Assembly: GCF_039543505.1 (NCBI RefSeq)
Contig: NZ_BAABJW010000004.1
Coordinates: forward strand, 186,001 to 250,000
From: Litoribaculum gwangyangense
Lineage (GTDB): Bacteria > Bacteroidota > Bacteroidia > Flavobacteriales > Flavobacteriaceae
DNA length: 64,000 bases
Direction: 5' to 3'
Below are positions 55,232 to 63,460 of the stretch, one piece after another. The notes beneath the pieces are model-generated. The model saw nothing but the letters and a program-made list of their open reading frames with translations, was not told the DNA's origin and made no database searches. Each line of letters starts with the position of its first letter. The stretch's first letter is position 1. Made by a program: the position numbers and the translations under genes.

Positions 55232-56626
55232 ATGAAGAAAAAAGTGTTCATTTTTTTTCCAGATGGTGTGGGTTTAAGAAATTTTGCCTTTACAAATTTC
55301 AAGGATATTGGTGAAAAAATGGGTTTTGACATTACCTACTGGAACAACACCATTTTTTCTTTAAAAGATACTTTAGGGTTCAAAGAGCTTAAAATTGAAG
55401 ACCACTCAGCCCACAAACTGCTGCCACTTTATTCTAGGGCCAGAAAACGTGTGGAGTTGAACATATCTCGTGATAAATTTAATGATGATGTATACCCAAC
55501 ATATAAGTTTCCGTTCAATTACAAAGGTTTTAAAAATAGTTTCAAGAGCATTTATACAAAATGGCTGATTGGTTTGTATGGATCAGAAAAAGGAGTTATA
55601 AAGCTTAGACAAAAAATTAATAAATTAGAACGTTCAACCTCAAAATACAAATATTGTAAAGCGCAGTTAGAAGCCCACAAACCCGACCTGATATTTTGCA
55701 CCACACAGCGCGCTACACAATCCATAAGTGCTTTGTTGGCCGCTAAAGATTTGGGAATCCCTACGGTAGCTTTTGTATATTCATGGGATAACGTGCCTAA
55801 AGCGATGCAAGTAGTTGAGACTGATTACTATTGTGTTTGGAGCGATTTAATGAAAGACCAAGTTTTACAATATTATCCGTTTGTAAATGAAAATCAGGTG
55901 TTTGTAACTGGAACGCCTCAGTTTGAACCACATTATGATACTTCTTTAAAACAAACCAAAAAAGCCTTTTTTATTGAGTATAATTTAGACATTGATAAAA
56001 AATACATTTGTTTTTCTGGTGATGACGAAACCACCTCTCCACTAGACCAATATTATTTAGAAGACTTAGCTAACGCTGTTAGAAGTTTAAACTCTAAAAG
56101 TTATAATCTAGGAATCATTTACAGAAAATGCCCTGTAGATTTTACTTCAAGGTATGATGGTGTCATTGAAGCTAATAAGGATATTATTACTGTTTTGAAT
56201 CCTATTTGGCAACAAGTGGGCAAGCAATGGAATCATGTATTGCCAACACCAGAAGATTTTAAGATGTTTTACAATGTTTGTGAACACAGCGAGTTTGTAA
56301 CCAATGTATGTTCATCAACAGTGTTTGATTTTGTAGCTCATAACAAACCTTGTATTTATTATAATTACGAACAACCTCAGTTAAAAAAGGGCATTCGTGA
56401 TATTGGTCAGAATTACAAGTATGTCCATTTTAGGAGTATGCCTAGTGATAAAGCGGTGGTTTTTTGTACTGATAAAAAGGATTTAGAAGGCTTAGTTAAA
56501 CAAATTTTAGATGGAGAACTCTCTAATGTTAAAGCATGTAAAGAGTGGTATAAAATAGTTGTTGGCAAAACGCCAACGAAAGCTTCCGAGACTATTTGGA
56601 AAGGGATAGATAAATTACTAAAATGA
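55232..56626 (+). CDS. Putative GT-B glycosyltransferase, unassigned family
   Basis: A 464-aa protein without a family I can name. The N-terminus FIFFPDGVGLRNFAFTNF contains a loop like the start of a GT-B fold. LIFCTTQRATQSISALLAAK is followed by TVAFVYSWDNVPKAM (Trp185, Asp186), then WSDLMKDQVLQYYP and VTGTPQFEPHYD, a sequence typical of GT-B enzymes between the two halves. FVTNVCSSTVFDFVAHNKP fits the donor-binding site. It follows the nonulosonate and pyruvyltransferase genes directly, so it is a candidate for using their product. The next gene overlaps its stop by 4 bases. Confidence 0.62.
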   Translation: MKKKVFIFFPDGVGLRNFAFTNFKDIGEKMGFDITYWNNTIFSLKDTLGFKELKIEDHSAHKLLPLYSRARKRVELNISRDKFNDDVYPTYKFPFNYKGFKNSFKSIYTKWLIGLYGSEKGVIKLRQKINKLERSTSKYKYCKAQLEAHKPDLIFCTTQRATQSISALLAAKDLGIPTVAFVYSWDNVPKAMQVVETDYYCVWSDLMKDQVLQYYPFVNENQVFVTGTPQFEPHYDTSLKQTKKAFFIEYNLDIDKKYICFSGDDETTSPLDQYYLEDLANAVRSLNSKSYNLGIIYRKCPVDFTSRYDGVIEANKDIITVLNPIWQQVGKQWNHVLPTPEDFKMFYNVCEHSEFVTNVCSSTVFDFVAHNKPCIYYNYEQPQLKKGIRDIGQNYKYVHFRSMPSDKAVVFCTDKKDLEGLVKQILDGELSNVKACKEWYKIVVGKTPTKASETIWKGIDKLLK

Positions 56627-57771
56627 GAGTTGGGTTTATAACATCTGAGTATCCTCATCCTAGAGTAAGTCATGCAGCTGGAATAGGAACAAGTATTAAA
56701 AATTTGGCTGTGGCTTTGGTAAAAAAGGAAATTGGCGTGACTGTTTTTGTTTATCACCAAAAGGAAGATGCTGTTATAAAAGATGGCGATGTCATTATTC
56801 ATTTAATAGCTAAAAGAAAACACCAATTTTTAACATGGTATCATTATCGCTTGTATTTACAGCGATATATAAATTCTGTTGTTAAACAAGAAGGAATTGA
56901 TATTCTTGAAGCTCCAGATTGGACAGGGATAACCGCTTTTATGAAGCTTAAAGCGCCTTTAGTTATCAGATTACACGGAAGCGATGCTTATTTCTGTAAA
57001 TTGGAAAACAGGAAACAGAAATTTAAAAACTTCTTTTTTGAAAAAATGGCATTAAAAAATGCGAAGGCTTATATTGCTCCAACAACCTATGCAGGTATTG
57101 AAACCCGTAAAATATTTGGTTTAGAAAAGAATAAAATTAAAACCATCCATTATGGGCTACAACTTGAGCATTTCGAGAATGCAACCCCTGAAGATTATAA
57201 CAGAAATTCGATACTTTACATTGGTACTATCATCAGAAAAAAAGGTGTTTTTGAGCTGGCTACGATTTTTAATAAAGTAATTGAATTAAACCCTGGAGCT
57301 AAACTCATATTAATAGGAAATGATGCGCCTGATATAAAGTCTGATGAAAAGTCAACATATAAATTAGTTGAAAAAATATTTTCTTCTAAAGCCAAAAGGC
57401 ACGTTAGTTATTTGGGTAAAATACCATATAATGAAGTCAAGGAACATATTAAAAATGCCCATGTATGCGTGTTTCCGTCATTTGCTGAAACATTGGGGAT
57501 GGTAAGTATAGAGTCTATGGCTATGGAAAAACCTGTTGTGAATACCAGTATCGGTTGGGCTCAAGAATTAATGGATGATGGGATTAATGGTTATTTAGTA
57601 CATCCATCCAACACCGATTTGTATGCTGAACGAATTTCAAAACTTCTCAATGATGAAAAGTTATGTTTTGAAATTGGTAAATCTGCTAGACAAAAAGTAG
57701 AAACCCTTTTTGATATCGATAAAAATGCCTGCATAAACATAGCCTACTATAAATCAATTTTAAATACATGA
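56623..57771 (+). CDS. Glycosyltransferase family 4
   Basis: A 382-aa GT-B enzyme. MRVGFITSEYPHPRVSHAAG opens with a glycine-rich loop, LVIRLHGSDAYFC follows in the acceptor half, LYIGTIIRKKGVFELATIFN lies at the hinge, and VFPSFAETLGMVSIESMAME carries a full ExxxxxxxE donor motif. ATGA overlaps with both neighbours show strong coupling. It is closest to WcaC/PimB-type retaining enzymes. Donor unknown. Confidence 0.9.
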   Translation: MRVGFITSEYPHPRVSHAAGIGTSIKNLAVALVKKEIGVTVFVYHQKEDAVIKDGDVIIHLIAKRKHQFLTWYHYRLYLQRYINSVVKQEGIDILEAPDWTGITAFMKLKAPLVIRLHGSDAYFCKLENRKQKFKNFFFEKMALKNAKAYIAPTTYAGIETRKIFGLEKNKIKTIHYGLQLEHFENATPEDYNRNSILYIGTIIRKKGVFELATIFNKVIELNPGAKLILIGNDAPDIKSDEKSTYKLVEKIFSSKAKRHVSYLGKIPYNEVKEHIKNAHVCVFPSFAETLGMVSIESMAMEKPVVNTSIGWAQELMDDGINGYLVHPSNTDLYAERISKLLNDEKLCFEIGKSARQKVETLFDIDKNACINIAYYKSILNT

Positions 57772-59303
57772 TTCTTTTAGTACATACTGGCGAAGAAGTT
57801 TATGAGATTATTGATTTAAAAACCAATCAAATAGTATTTAACACTATAAAAAAACCTGCAAAAGTCCTATTCATTATCGCCAATAAGTACAAAGAGCGCC
57901 TTCTGGTTTGGTGCCACATATCTCAAAAGGATAATATAAATTTTGAAGCTTTAAAAGCATCCTTCCATTTAAAAAACATGATGCTTTCTTATTCGGGTGA
58001 ACCCTATTTACCTCTCCAAATAGGTTATGTTGAAGACTCCCCGTTTTTAAAAGTGAACAAAACCGTTAAATACCCTACCTGGCTGATGAGCAGCAACGTT
58101 GGGGCTATTCATGCTTCTCAATTATTAAGATTTGAAAGCAAAATTAAATTAAATCAACCTTTCGATTTTGTTTTGAATTCCATCGCCAAACTGGGTATGC
58201 CAAACGGGTTATTGTGTTATTCTGAACCTAATCTCTTAATAATTAAAAACGCAGAAAAGTCGTTAGTCAAAGCTAAAAACTATCAGCTTTTTAAGTTCGT
58301 TAAACAGCATTATAAAAGTGTTTGGTGTGTTTTGTTGTTGTTAAATTTTATGGTTTATGAAAAACGATTTCCAATTATTTCCTTCATCAGAACTCTTTTT
58401 TTTAAAAACCTTAAATTTTCTTCAGATTTTGATTTAGAACCATTATGTGAGCAAGAAATCAAAGATGTTTCAATAGATGTTATTATTCCCACATTAGGTA
58501 GAAAAGCATTTTTACATGATGTTTTATTGGATTTAGAAAAGCAAACTTTTTTGCCAAAACAGGTTATCATTGTCGAACAGAATGAAGATAAAAATAGCAA
58601 ATCAGATTTGGATTTCATTGCAAACAACGTATGGCCATTTAAAATTATTCATAAGTTCATTCATCAAACAGGTGCTTGTAATGCTAGAAATATGGCGTTG
58701 AAGGAGGTGACTTCAGATTATGTTTATTTAGCCGATGATGATAATAAGTTTGATAGTAACCTTTTGGAAAAAGTTATTCATAAAGTGCAGTACTTTAATT
58801 TCAGTGCCATAACCATGAGTTATTTGCAAAAAAATGAAGTGGAAAAATATAATAAACCTATACAGTGGAATGCCTTTGGAGGTGGATGTAGTGTGATTTG
58901 TTCAAAGTTTTTAAACAAGATCTCTTTTCATATGGCTTATGAGTTTGGATATGGCGAAGACACCGATTTTGGCATGCAATTACGGAACTTGGGTGCAGAT
59001 ATCATTTACATGCCAGATATAAAAATATTGCACTTAAAAGCCCCAATTGGTGGATTTAGAACGAAGTTTAAACATCCTTGGGAATTAGAGAAAGGCTTAC
59101 AACCAAAACCTTCACCAACGGTTATGTTGAGTAGAATGAGCAATACCACAAAACACCAATTATTGAGTTACAAAACCAATTTATTTATTAAGTTTTATAA
59201 AAGTCAGAAAATAAAAAACCCTTTTAAATATTACAGTACATTCAAAAAACAGTGGCAAGTAAGTTTACTTTGGGCCAATAAATTAAAAGAAAATCCTTTA
59301 TGA
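57768..59303 (+). CDS. GT2 glycosyltransferase with extra N-terminal domain
   Basis: A 511-aa protein. The C-terminal part (about 235-511) is a GT-A enzyme: VDVIIPTLGRKAFLHDVLLD, KQVIIVEQNED, GACNARNMAL, the metal motif YLADDDNKFD and GYGEDTDFGMQLR. The first 230 residues (MILLVHTGEEVYEIIDLKTN) form a domain I do not recognise; it contains MSSNVGAIHASQLLRFES and KLGMPNGLLCYSEP and could be a second catalytic or acceptor-binding unit. ATGA overlaps on both sides. The enzyme most likely adds one sugar. Confidence 0.8.
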   Translation: MILLVHTGEEVYEIIDLKTNQIVFNTIKKPAKVLFIIANKYKERLLVWCHISQKDNINFEALKASFHLKNMMLSYSGEPYLPLQIGYVEDSPFLKVNKTVKYPTWLMSSNVGAIHASQLLRFESKIKLNQPFDFVLNSIAKLGMPNGLLCYSEPNLLIIKNAEKSLVKAKNYQLFKFVKQHYKSVWCVLLLLNFMVYEKRFPIISFIRTLFFKNLKFSSDFDLEPLCEQEIKDVSIDVIIPTLGRKAFLHDVLLDLEKQTFLPKQVIIVEQNEDKNSKSDLDFIANNVWPFKIIHKFIHQTGACNARNMALKEVTSDYVYLADDDNKFDSNLLEKVIHKVQYFNFSAITMSYLQKNEVEKYNKPIQWNAFGGGCSVICSKFLNKISFHMAYEFGYGEDTDFGMQLRNLGADIIYMPDIKILHLKAPIGGFRTKFKHPWELEKGLQPKPSPTVMLSRMSNTTKHQLLSYKTNLFIKFYKSQKIKNPFKYYSTFKKQWQVSLLWANKLKENPL

Positions 59304-60295
59304 ATTTTTCATTAATCATATGTACATACATGAGGCCAAAGCCTTTACTCAATTTACTCAATTCGGTGAATGAGCAAACCTTGTACCCTAATGAAATTTT
59401 AATTATTGATGGCTCTTTAAATGAGGAAACCAAAATACTTTTAGATAAAAATACCTTTATAAATTTAAAACATATTTTAGTTGATGCCAATAACCGAGGC
59501 TTAACCAAGCAAAGGAATTATGGCATCAAAATAGTTCATAATGACTCGGATATTATATGTTTTTTAGATGATGATATTGTTTTGGAACCCCACTATTTTG
59601 AAAATTTACTCAAAACCTATAAAGAAAAACCCGATGCTTTAGCAGTTGGTGGATATATAATAAACGAAGTAACTTGGGAGAAATCAGATAACCAAAACAA
59701 TCCTGATAAATTTTATTTTGATGGATGGATGCGCGACGAACCTTCCCGATTTAAGCTTAGGCGTAAATTTGGTTTATTGCCCGATACGCCACCTGGATTT
59801 TTACCCACCTTTGCTCACGGTAGAAGCATTGGTTTCTTGCCACCATCAGGAAAAATTTATGAAGTTGAGCAAATTATGGGAGGCGTATCTTCCTATAATA
59901 AAGAAGTCTTTCAAAAATTATCGTTTTCAACCTATTTTGAAGGCTACGGACTTTATGAAGACACCGATTTTAGTTTACGTATTGCTAAAATGGGTAAACT
60001 TTATGTCAATACTTTGGCTCAATTAAGCCATTATCATGATGCTGATGGAAGACCCAACAAATATAAATATGGAAAAATGGTTATCAGAAACGGCTGGTAC
60101 GTATGGCGTGTAAAATATCCAAATCCAAGAATAAAGGCTGAAATCAATTGGTATGCCACGGCTTTTTTATTAACTTTTATTCGATTAACCAATGTGGTTA
60201 CTACTAAGGATAGAAAAGGTGCATTTACTGAAAGTCTTGGGCGGTTAGTTGGTTGGTTTTCGCTTATATTTAACAAACCTAAAGTAAATTGCTAG
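59300..60295 (+). CDS. Glycosyltransferase family 2
   Basis: A 331-aa GT-A enzyme: FSLIICTYMRPKPLLNLLNS, ILIIDGSLNEETK, NRGLTKQRNYGIKI, the metal motif CFLDDDIVLEPHYF at 87-100 and YGLYEDTDFSLRI. The GLTKQRNYG block places it near its upstream neighbour's GT2 half (GACNARNMA), so the two may descend from one ancestor. It overlaps the gene before by 4 bases and the gene after by 7. Specificity unknown. Confidence 0.9.
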   Translation: MNFSLIICTYMRPKPLLNLLNSVNEQTLYPNEILIIDGSLNEETKILLDKNTFINLKHILVDANNRGLTKQRNYGIKIVHNDSDIICFLDDDIVLEPHYFENLLKTYKEKPDALAVGGYIINEVTWEKSDNQNNPDKFYFDGWMRDEPSRFKLRRKFGLLPDTPPGFLPTFAHGRSIGFLPPSGKIYEVEQIMGGVSSYNKEVFQKLSFSTYFEGYGLYEDTDFSLRIAKMGKLYVNTLAQLSHYHDADGRPNKYKYGKMVIRNGWYVWRVKYPNPRIKAEINWYATAFLLTFIRLTNVVTTKDRKGAFTESLGRLVGWFSLIFNKPKVNC

Positions 60296-61242
60296 ATACT
60301 GTTTATATATTAAATATTCCTAATTTTTATTCATCCTATTACTTATATGGATTTGATAAGGTGTTCCATATTAAGTTTAAATTCGATACAACCTTTACAA
60401 AATACAACAACAAACCCATTTTAATTTTTAGAATAAAGGATAAACTTGGGGTTATAAATAATGACGATCCCGTTTATTTTGATCAAGAACTTTATCAGTT
60501 GTCAGATATGTATTTTGTAACTAACAAACTTATTGATAATGAGTTTTTCAATCAACCAAAAGTAAAACCACTATTTCCACATTACCCAATCAACATTTTA
60601 CCTCTATATCTAAAGCTTTTTAATATTAGCTTGGTAAAGTTCTTAAAGTTTAAAGATTTAGCTAAACAGGTTTATACTTTAATTAGAAGACCTACCTACG
60701 AAAATTATAAATTTAAAGCTGAAAAAGAAAATTATATTTTTTTCTCGGCAAGTATTTGGAAAAAAGAACCAGAAACTAATAGAATAAGAGCTGAATTTAT
60801 TAGGTATTGCAAAGCAGATGATCGTTTAGTTTTCGAGGGTGGTTTTGTGCCACGTAACGATGGAAATCATTTTGATTTTAAGGAAGAATTAAATGAAATT
60901 AAATATCCTCCTAAAACATTTTCAAAATTAAGTAGAAGGTCTAAAATTGTTTTGAATAATGCGGCTGTTTGGGGTGCTGTTAGTTGGCGACTGGCAGAAT
61001 ATTTAAATCAGAGCTTATTTGTTTTGTCTTTTCCATTTAAAATTGAGTTTCCAATACCTTTAAAACACAATAAGGAAATACATCTAATCAATAAAACCAG
61101 CGAATTTCCTGAGGTTTTTGATAAGGTTTTACATAATAAAGATTATCATAAATATATTGCTGAAAATGGTAAATCATATTTCTCCAAATATTGTACTCCT
61201 GAAGCGCAAGTAGAGTATATTGTTAGAACGATAATAGATTAA
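60289..61242 (+). CDS. Putative glycosyltransferase, unassigned
   Basis: A 317-aa protein without a clear family. A central block NYIFFSASIWKKEPETNRIR, then FVPRNDGNHFDF and SKIVLNNAAVWGAVSWRLAEYLNQ resemble the donor half of GT-B enzymes of the exostosin/fucosyltransferase-like group. The end IAENGKSYFSKYCTPEAQVEYIV is like the last helices of such proteins. Start is TTG at 60289, seven bases inside the previous gene; no suitable ATG exists. Context strongly suggests a role in the same glycan. Confidence 0.55.
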   Translation: MLDTVYILNIPNFYSSYYLYGFDKVFHIKFKFDTTFTKYNNKPILIFRIKDKLGVINNDDPVYFDQELYQLSDMYFVTNKLIDNEFFNQPKVKPLFPHYPINILPLYLKLFNISLVKFLKFKDLAKQVYTLIRRPTYENYKFKAEKENYIFFSASIWKKEPETNRIRAEFIRYCKADDRLVFEGGFVPRNDGNHFDFKEELNEIKYPPKTFSKLSRRSKIVLNNAAVWGAVSWRLAEYLNQSLFVLSFPFKIEFPIPLKHNKEIHLINKTSEFPEVFDKVLHNKDYHKYIAENGKSYFSKYCTPEAQVEYIVRTIID

Positions 61243-61259
61243 TTTTTTCCTGTAAAAAA

Positions 61260-62381
61260 ATGAAGTTTTTAATCATTACACATGTTAAACATAAGCTAAA
61301 TGGCGAAGCTATTTCAGCCTATGCGCCGTATGTTCGCGAAATGAATATTTGGTTTAAATATGTTGATGAGGTTTCAATTGTTGCGCCAATTACATCAGAG
61401 AATAAATCGGCAATTGATTTAGATTACAAACATAAAAACATTCAGTTTTCAAAAATTCCATCCATTGAATTTACCAATTTAAAAAAGGCTATTTTATCAA
61501 TCATTAAAACCCCCCTAATTTTAATTACCATATTTAATGCTTGTAAAAAAGCAGATCACATCCATTTACGTTGCCCCGGAAACATAGGCTTATTAGGGTG
61601 TTTGGTACAAATATGTTTTCCAAAGAAATTAAAAACCGCAAAATATGCGGGTAATTGGGATCCAGATGCAAAACAACCACGGAGTTATAAGTTTCAAAAG
61701 TGGCTATTATCCAATTGTTTTTTAACTAAAAATATATCGGTTTTGGTTTACGGTAATTGGAAAGGCCAAACCAATAATATAAAACCTTTTTTCACGGTTA
61801 CTTATTCTGATAAAGAGAAGGAAGAACCAAAAACGAGAAATTACAATAGTCATTTAAAATTTGTTTTTATTGGTAGTTTGGTAAGAGGTAAACGCCCTTT
61901 ATTAGCTATAAAAGTTATTGAAGCACTTTACAAAAAAGGTAAAGAAGTTCAACTAGATATATATGGTGAAGGCGGTTTAAAAGACGAACTAAAGCATTAT
62001 GTAAAAGAGAATCATTTAAATAAAATTATTAAGTTTCAGGGTAACAAAGAAAAGGAAGTTATAAAAGAAGTTCTTAAAGAAGTACATTTTTTGATATTGC
62101 CTTCAAAATCTGAAGGGTGGCCTAAAGTGGTTGCTGAGGCCATGTTTTTTGGTGCTATCCCTATTTCAACTTCAATTTCTTGTGTTCCTTTTATGCTGGA
62201 TTATGGCAAAAGAGGTATTTTGATTGAACCTAAATTAAAAGATGCCACAAATAAAATACTGAAACATTTAAGTGAAGAAGATGTACTAAAACGAATGTCT
62301 AAATTAGCATTAAATTGGTCTCAGAAATACACTACAAACACTTTTGAAATAGAAATTTCTAAATTACTAAAGCATAAATGA
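61260..62381 (+). CDS. Glycosyltransferase family 4
   Basis: A 373-aa GT-B enzyme. The N-terminus MKFLIITHVKHKLNGEAISA carries the family's opening loop. The donor half has KFVFIGSLVRGKRPLLAIKV, QLDIYGEGGLKDEL and LPSKSEGWPKVVAEAMFFGA with the full ExxxxxxxE motif. Related proteins are common in flavobacterial capsule loci. It follows the preceding gene after 17 bases and overlaps the next one by 4 (ATGA). Confidence 0.9.
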   Translation: MKFLIITHVKHKLNGEAISAYAPYVREMNIWFKYVDEVSIVAPITSENKSAIDLDYKHKNIQFSKIPSIEFTNLKKAILSIIKTPLILITIFNACKKADHIHLRCPGNIGLLGCLVQICFPKKLKTAKYAGNWDPDAKQPRSYKFQKWLLSNCFLTKNISVLVYGNWKGQTNNIKPFFTVTYSDKEKEEPKTRNYNSHLKFVFIGSLVRGKRPLLAIKVIEALYKKGKEVQLDIYGEGGLKDELKHYVKENHLNKIIKFQGNKEKEVIKEVLKEVHFLILPSKSEGWPKVVAEAMFFGAIPISTSISCVPFMLDYGKRGILIEPKLKDATNKILKHLSEEDVLKRMSKLALNWSQKYTTNTFEIEISKLLKHK

Positions 62382-63460
62382 GAGTTTTACAACTTATAGA
62401 TTCTTTACAAACTGGTGGATCAGAACGTGTGGCAGTCAATTTAGCTAATGCTTTATCAGTTGCCATAGAATATTCTGCATTGTGTACGACAAGAGAAGAA
62501 GGTGTTTTAAAAAAAAGTATTTCAAAAAAGGTTGGTTATCTATATCTAAATAAAAATGGAACATTAGATGTAAAAGCCATCAAGAAATTAAATGCCTTTG
62601 TAAAAAAGAATAAAATTCAAATTATTCATGCGCATTCAACTTCGTTTTTTTTGGCAACTACTGTGAAAATAATAAATAGTAGAATAAAAATTGTATGGCA
62701 CGATCATTATGGGAATAGTGAATTTTTAAATGAAAGAAAATTTGCTATTTTAAAAATATGCTCAAAATATTTTTCCCATATTTTTTGTGTAAACAAAATT
62801 TTAGAGACATGGGCTAGCCAAAAATTAAAGTTTAAGAACACATTGTATTTGCCAAATTTTGCAACTTTAAATAAATACTTGCCTGAAACAAATTTGCATG
62901 GAGCAAATGGTAAACGTATTATTTGTTTGGCAAATTTAAGGCCTCAAAAAGACCATATAACTCTTATACAAGCATTCAAAGAAGTTCATAATATGTATCC
63001 AGATTGGACACTACATTGTGTTGGTAAAAACTTTAATGATGACTATTCAAAATCGGTTGAAAATAAAATTCTTGAGCTGGATTTAGAGAAATCTGTTTTT
63101 TTATATGGGAGTAAACCAGATATTCATAATATTCTTTCTCAATGTGACATAGGAGTTTTATCTTCAAAATCTGAAGGCTTGCCCATTGCACTGTTGGAAT
63201 ATGGACTGTCAAATCTAGCGGTCATAGCTACCAAAGTAGGTGAGTGTGAAGAGGTTGTTAGCCATAACAAGAATGGGTTATTGGTAAATGCGTCATCTTA
63301 CAGTGAATTAGCCAAGGCTATTACCTTATTTATTGAAAATGAAAATATACGAGTTACATTAGCAAAACGTTACCATAAACATGTAAAGCAAAATTATTCA
63401 GAAAAAGCACAAATAGAAACCATTATTAGAACTTACGAAACATACGTTAAAAAAAATTGA
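62378..63460 (+). CDS. Glycosyltransferase family 4
   Basis: A 360-aa GT-B enzyme. MRVLQLIDSLQTGGSERVAV has the GGxExV acceptor loop, IIHAHSTSFF and IVWHDHYGNSEF follow, and the donor half has IICLANLRPQKDHITLIQAF and LSSKSEGLPIALLEYGLSNL with the ExxxxxxxE motif. ATGA overlap with the gene before; the next gene starts inside its stop codon. This type often performs early steps on lipid-linked glycans in Bacteroidota. Confidence 0.91.
   Translation: MRVLQLIDSLQTGGSERVAVNLANALSVAIEYSALCTTREEGVLKKSISKKVGYLYLNKNGTLDVKAIKKLNAFVKKNKIQIIHAHSTSFFLATTVKIINSRIKIVWHDHYGNSEFLNERKFAILKICSKYFSHIFCVNKILETWASQKLKFKNTLYLPNFATLNKYLPETNLHGANGKRIICLANLRPQKDHITLIQAFKEVHNMYPDWTLHCVGKNFNDDYSKSVENKILELDLEKSVFLYGSKPDIHNILSQCDIGVLSSKSEGLPIALLEYGLSNLAVIATKVGECEEVVSHNKNGLLVNASSYSELAKAITLFIENENIRVTLAKRYHKHVKQNYSEKAQIETIIRTYETYVKKN

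Noticed and set aside
59718..60026. Second plus-strand frame inside the GT2 gene at 59300
   Set aside because: It overlaps the conserved GT2 frame completely and has no family features of its own.
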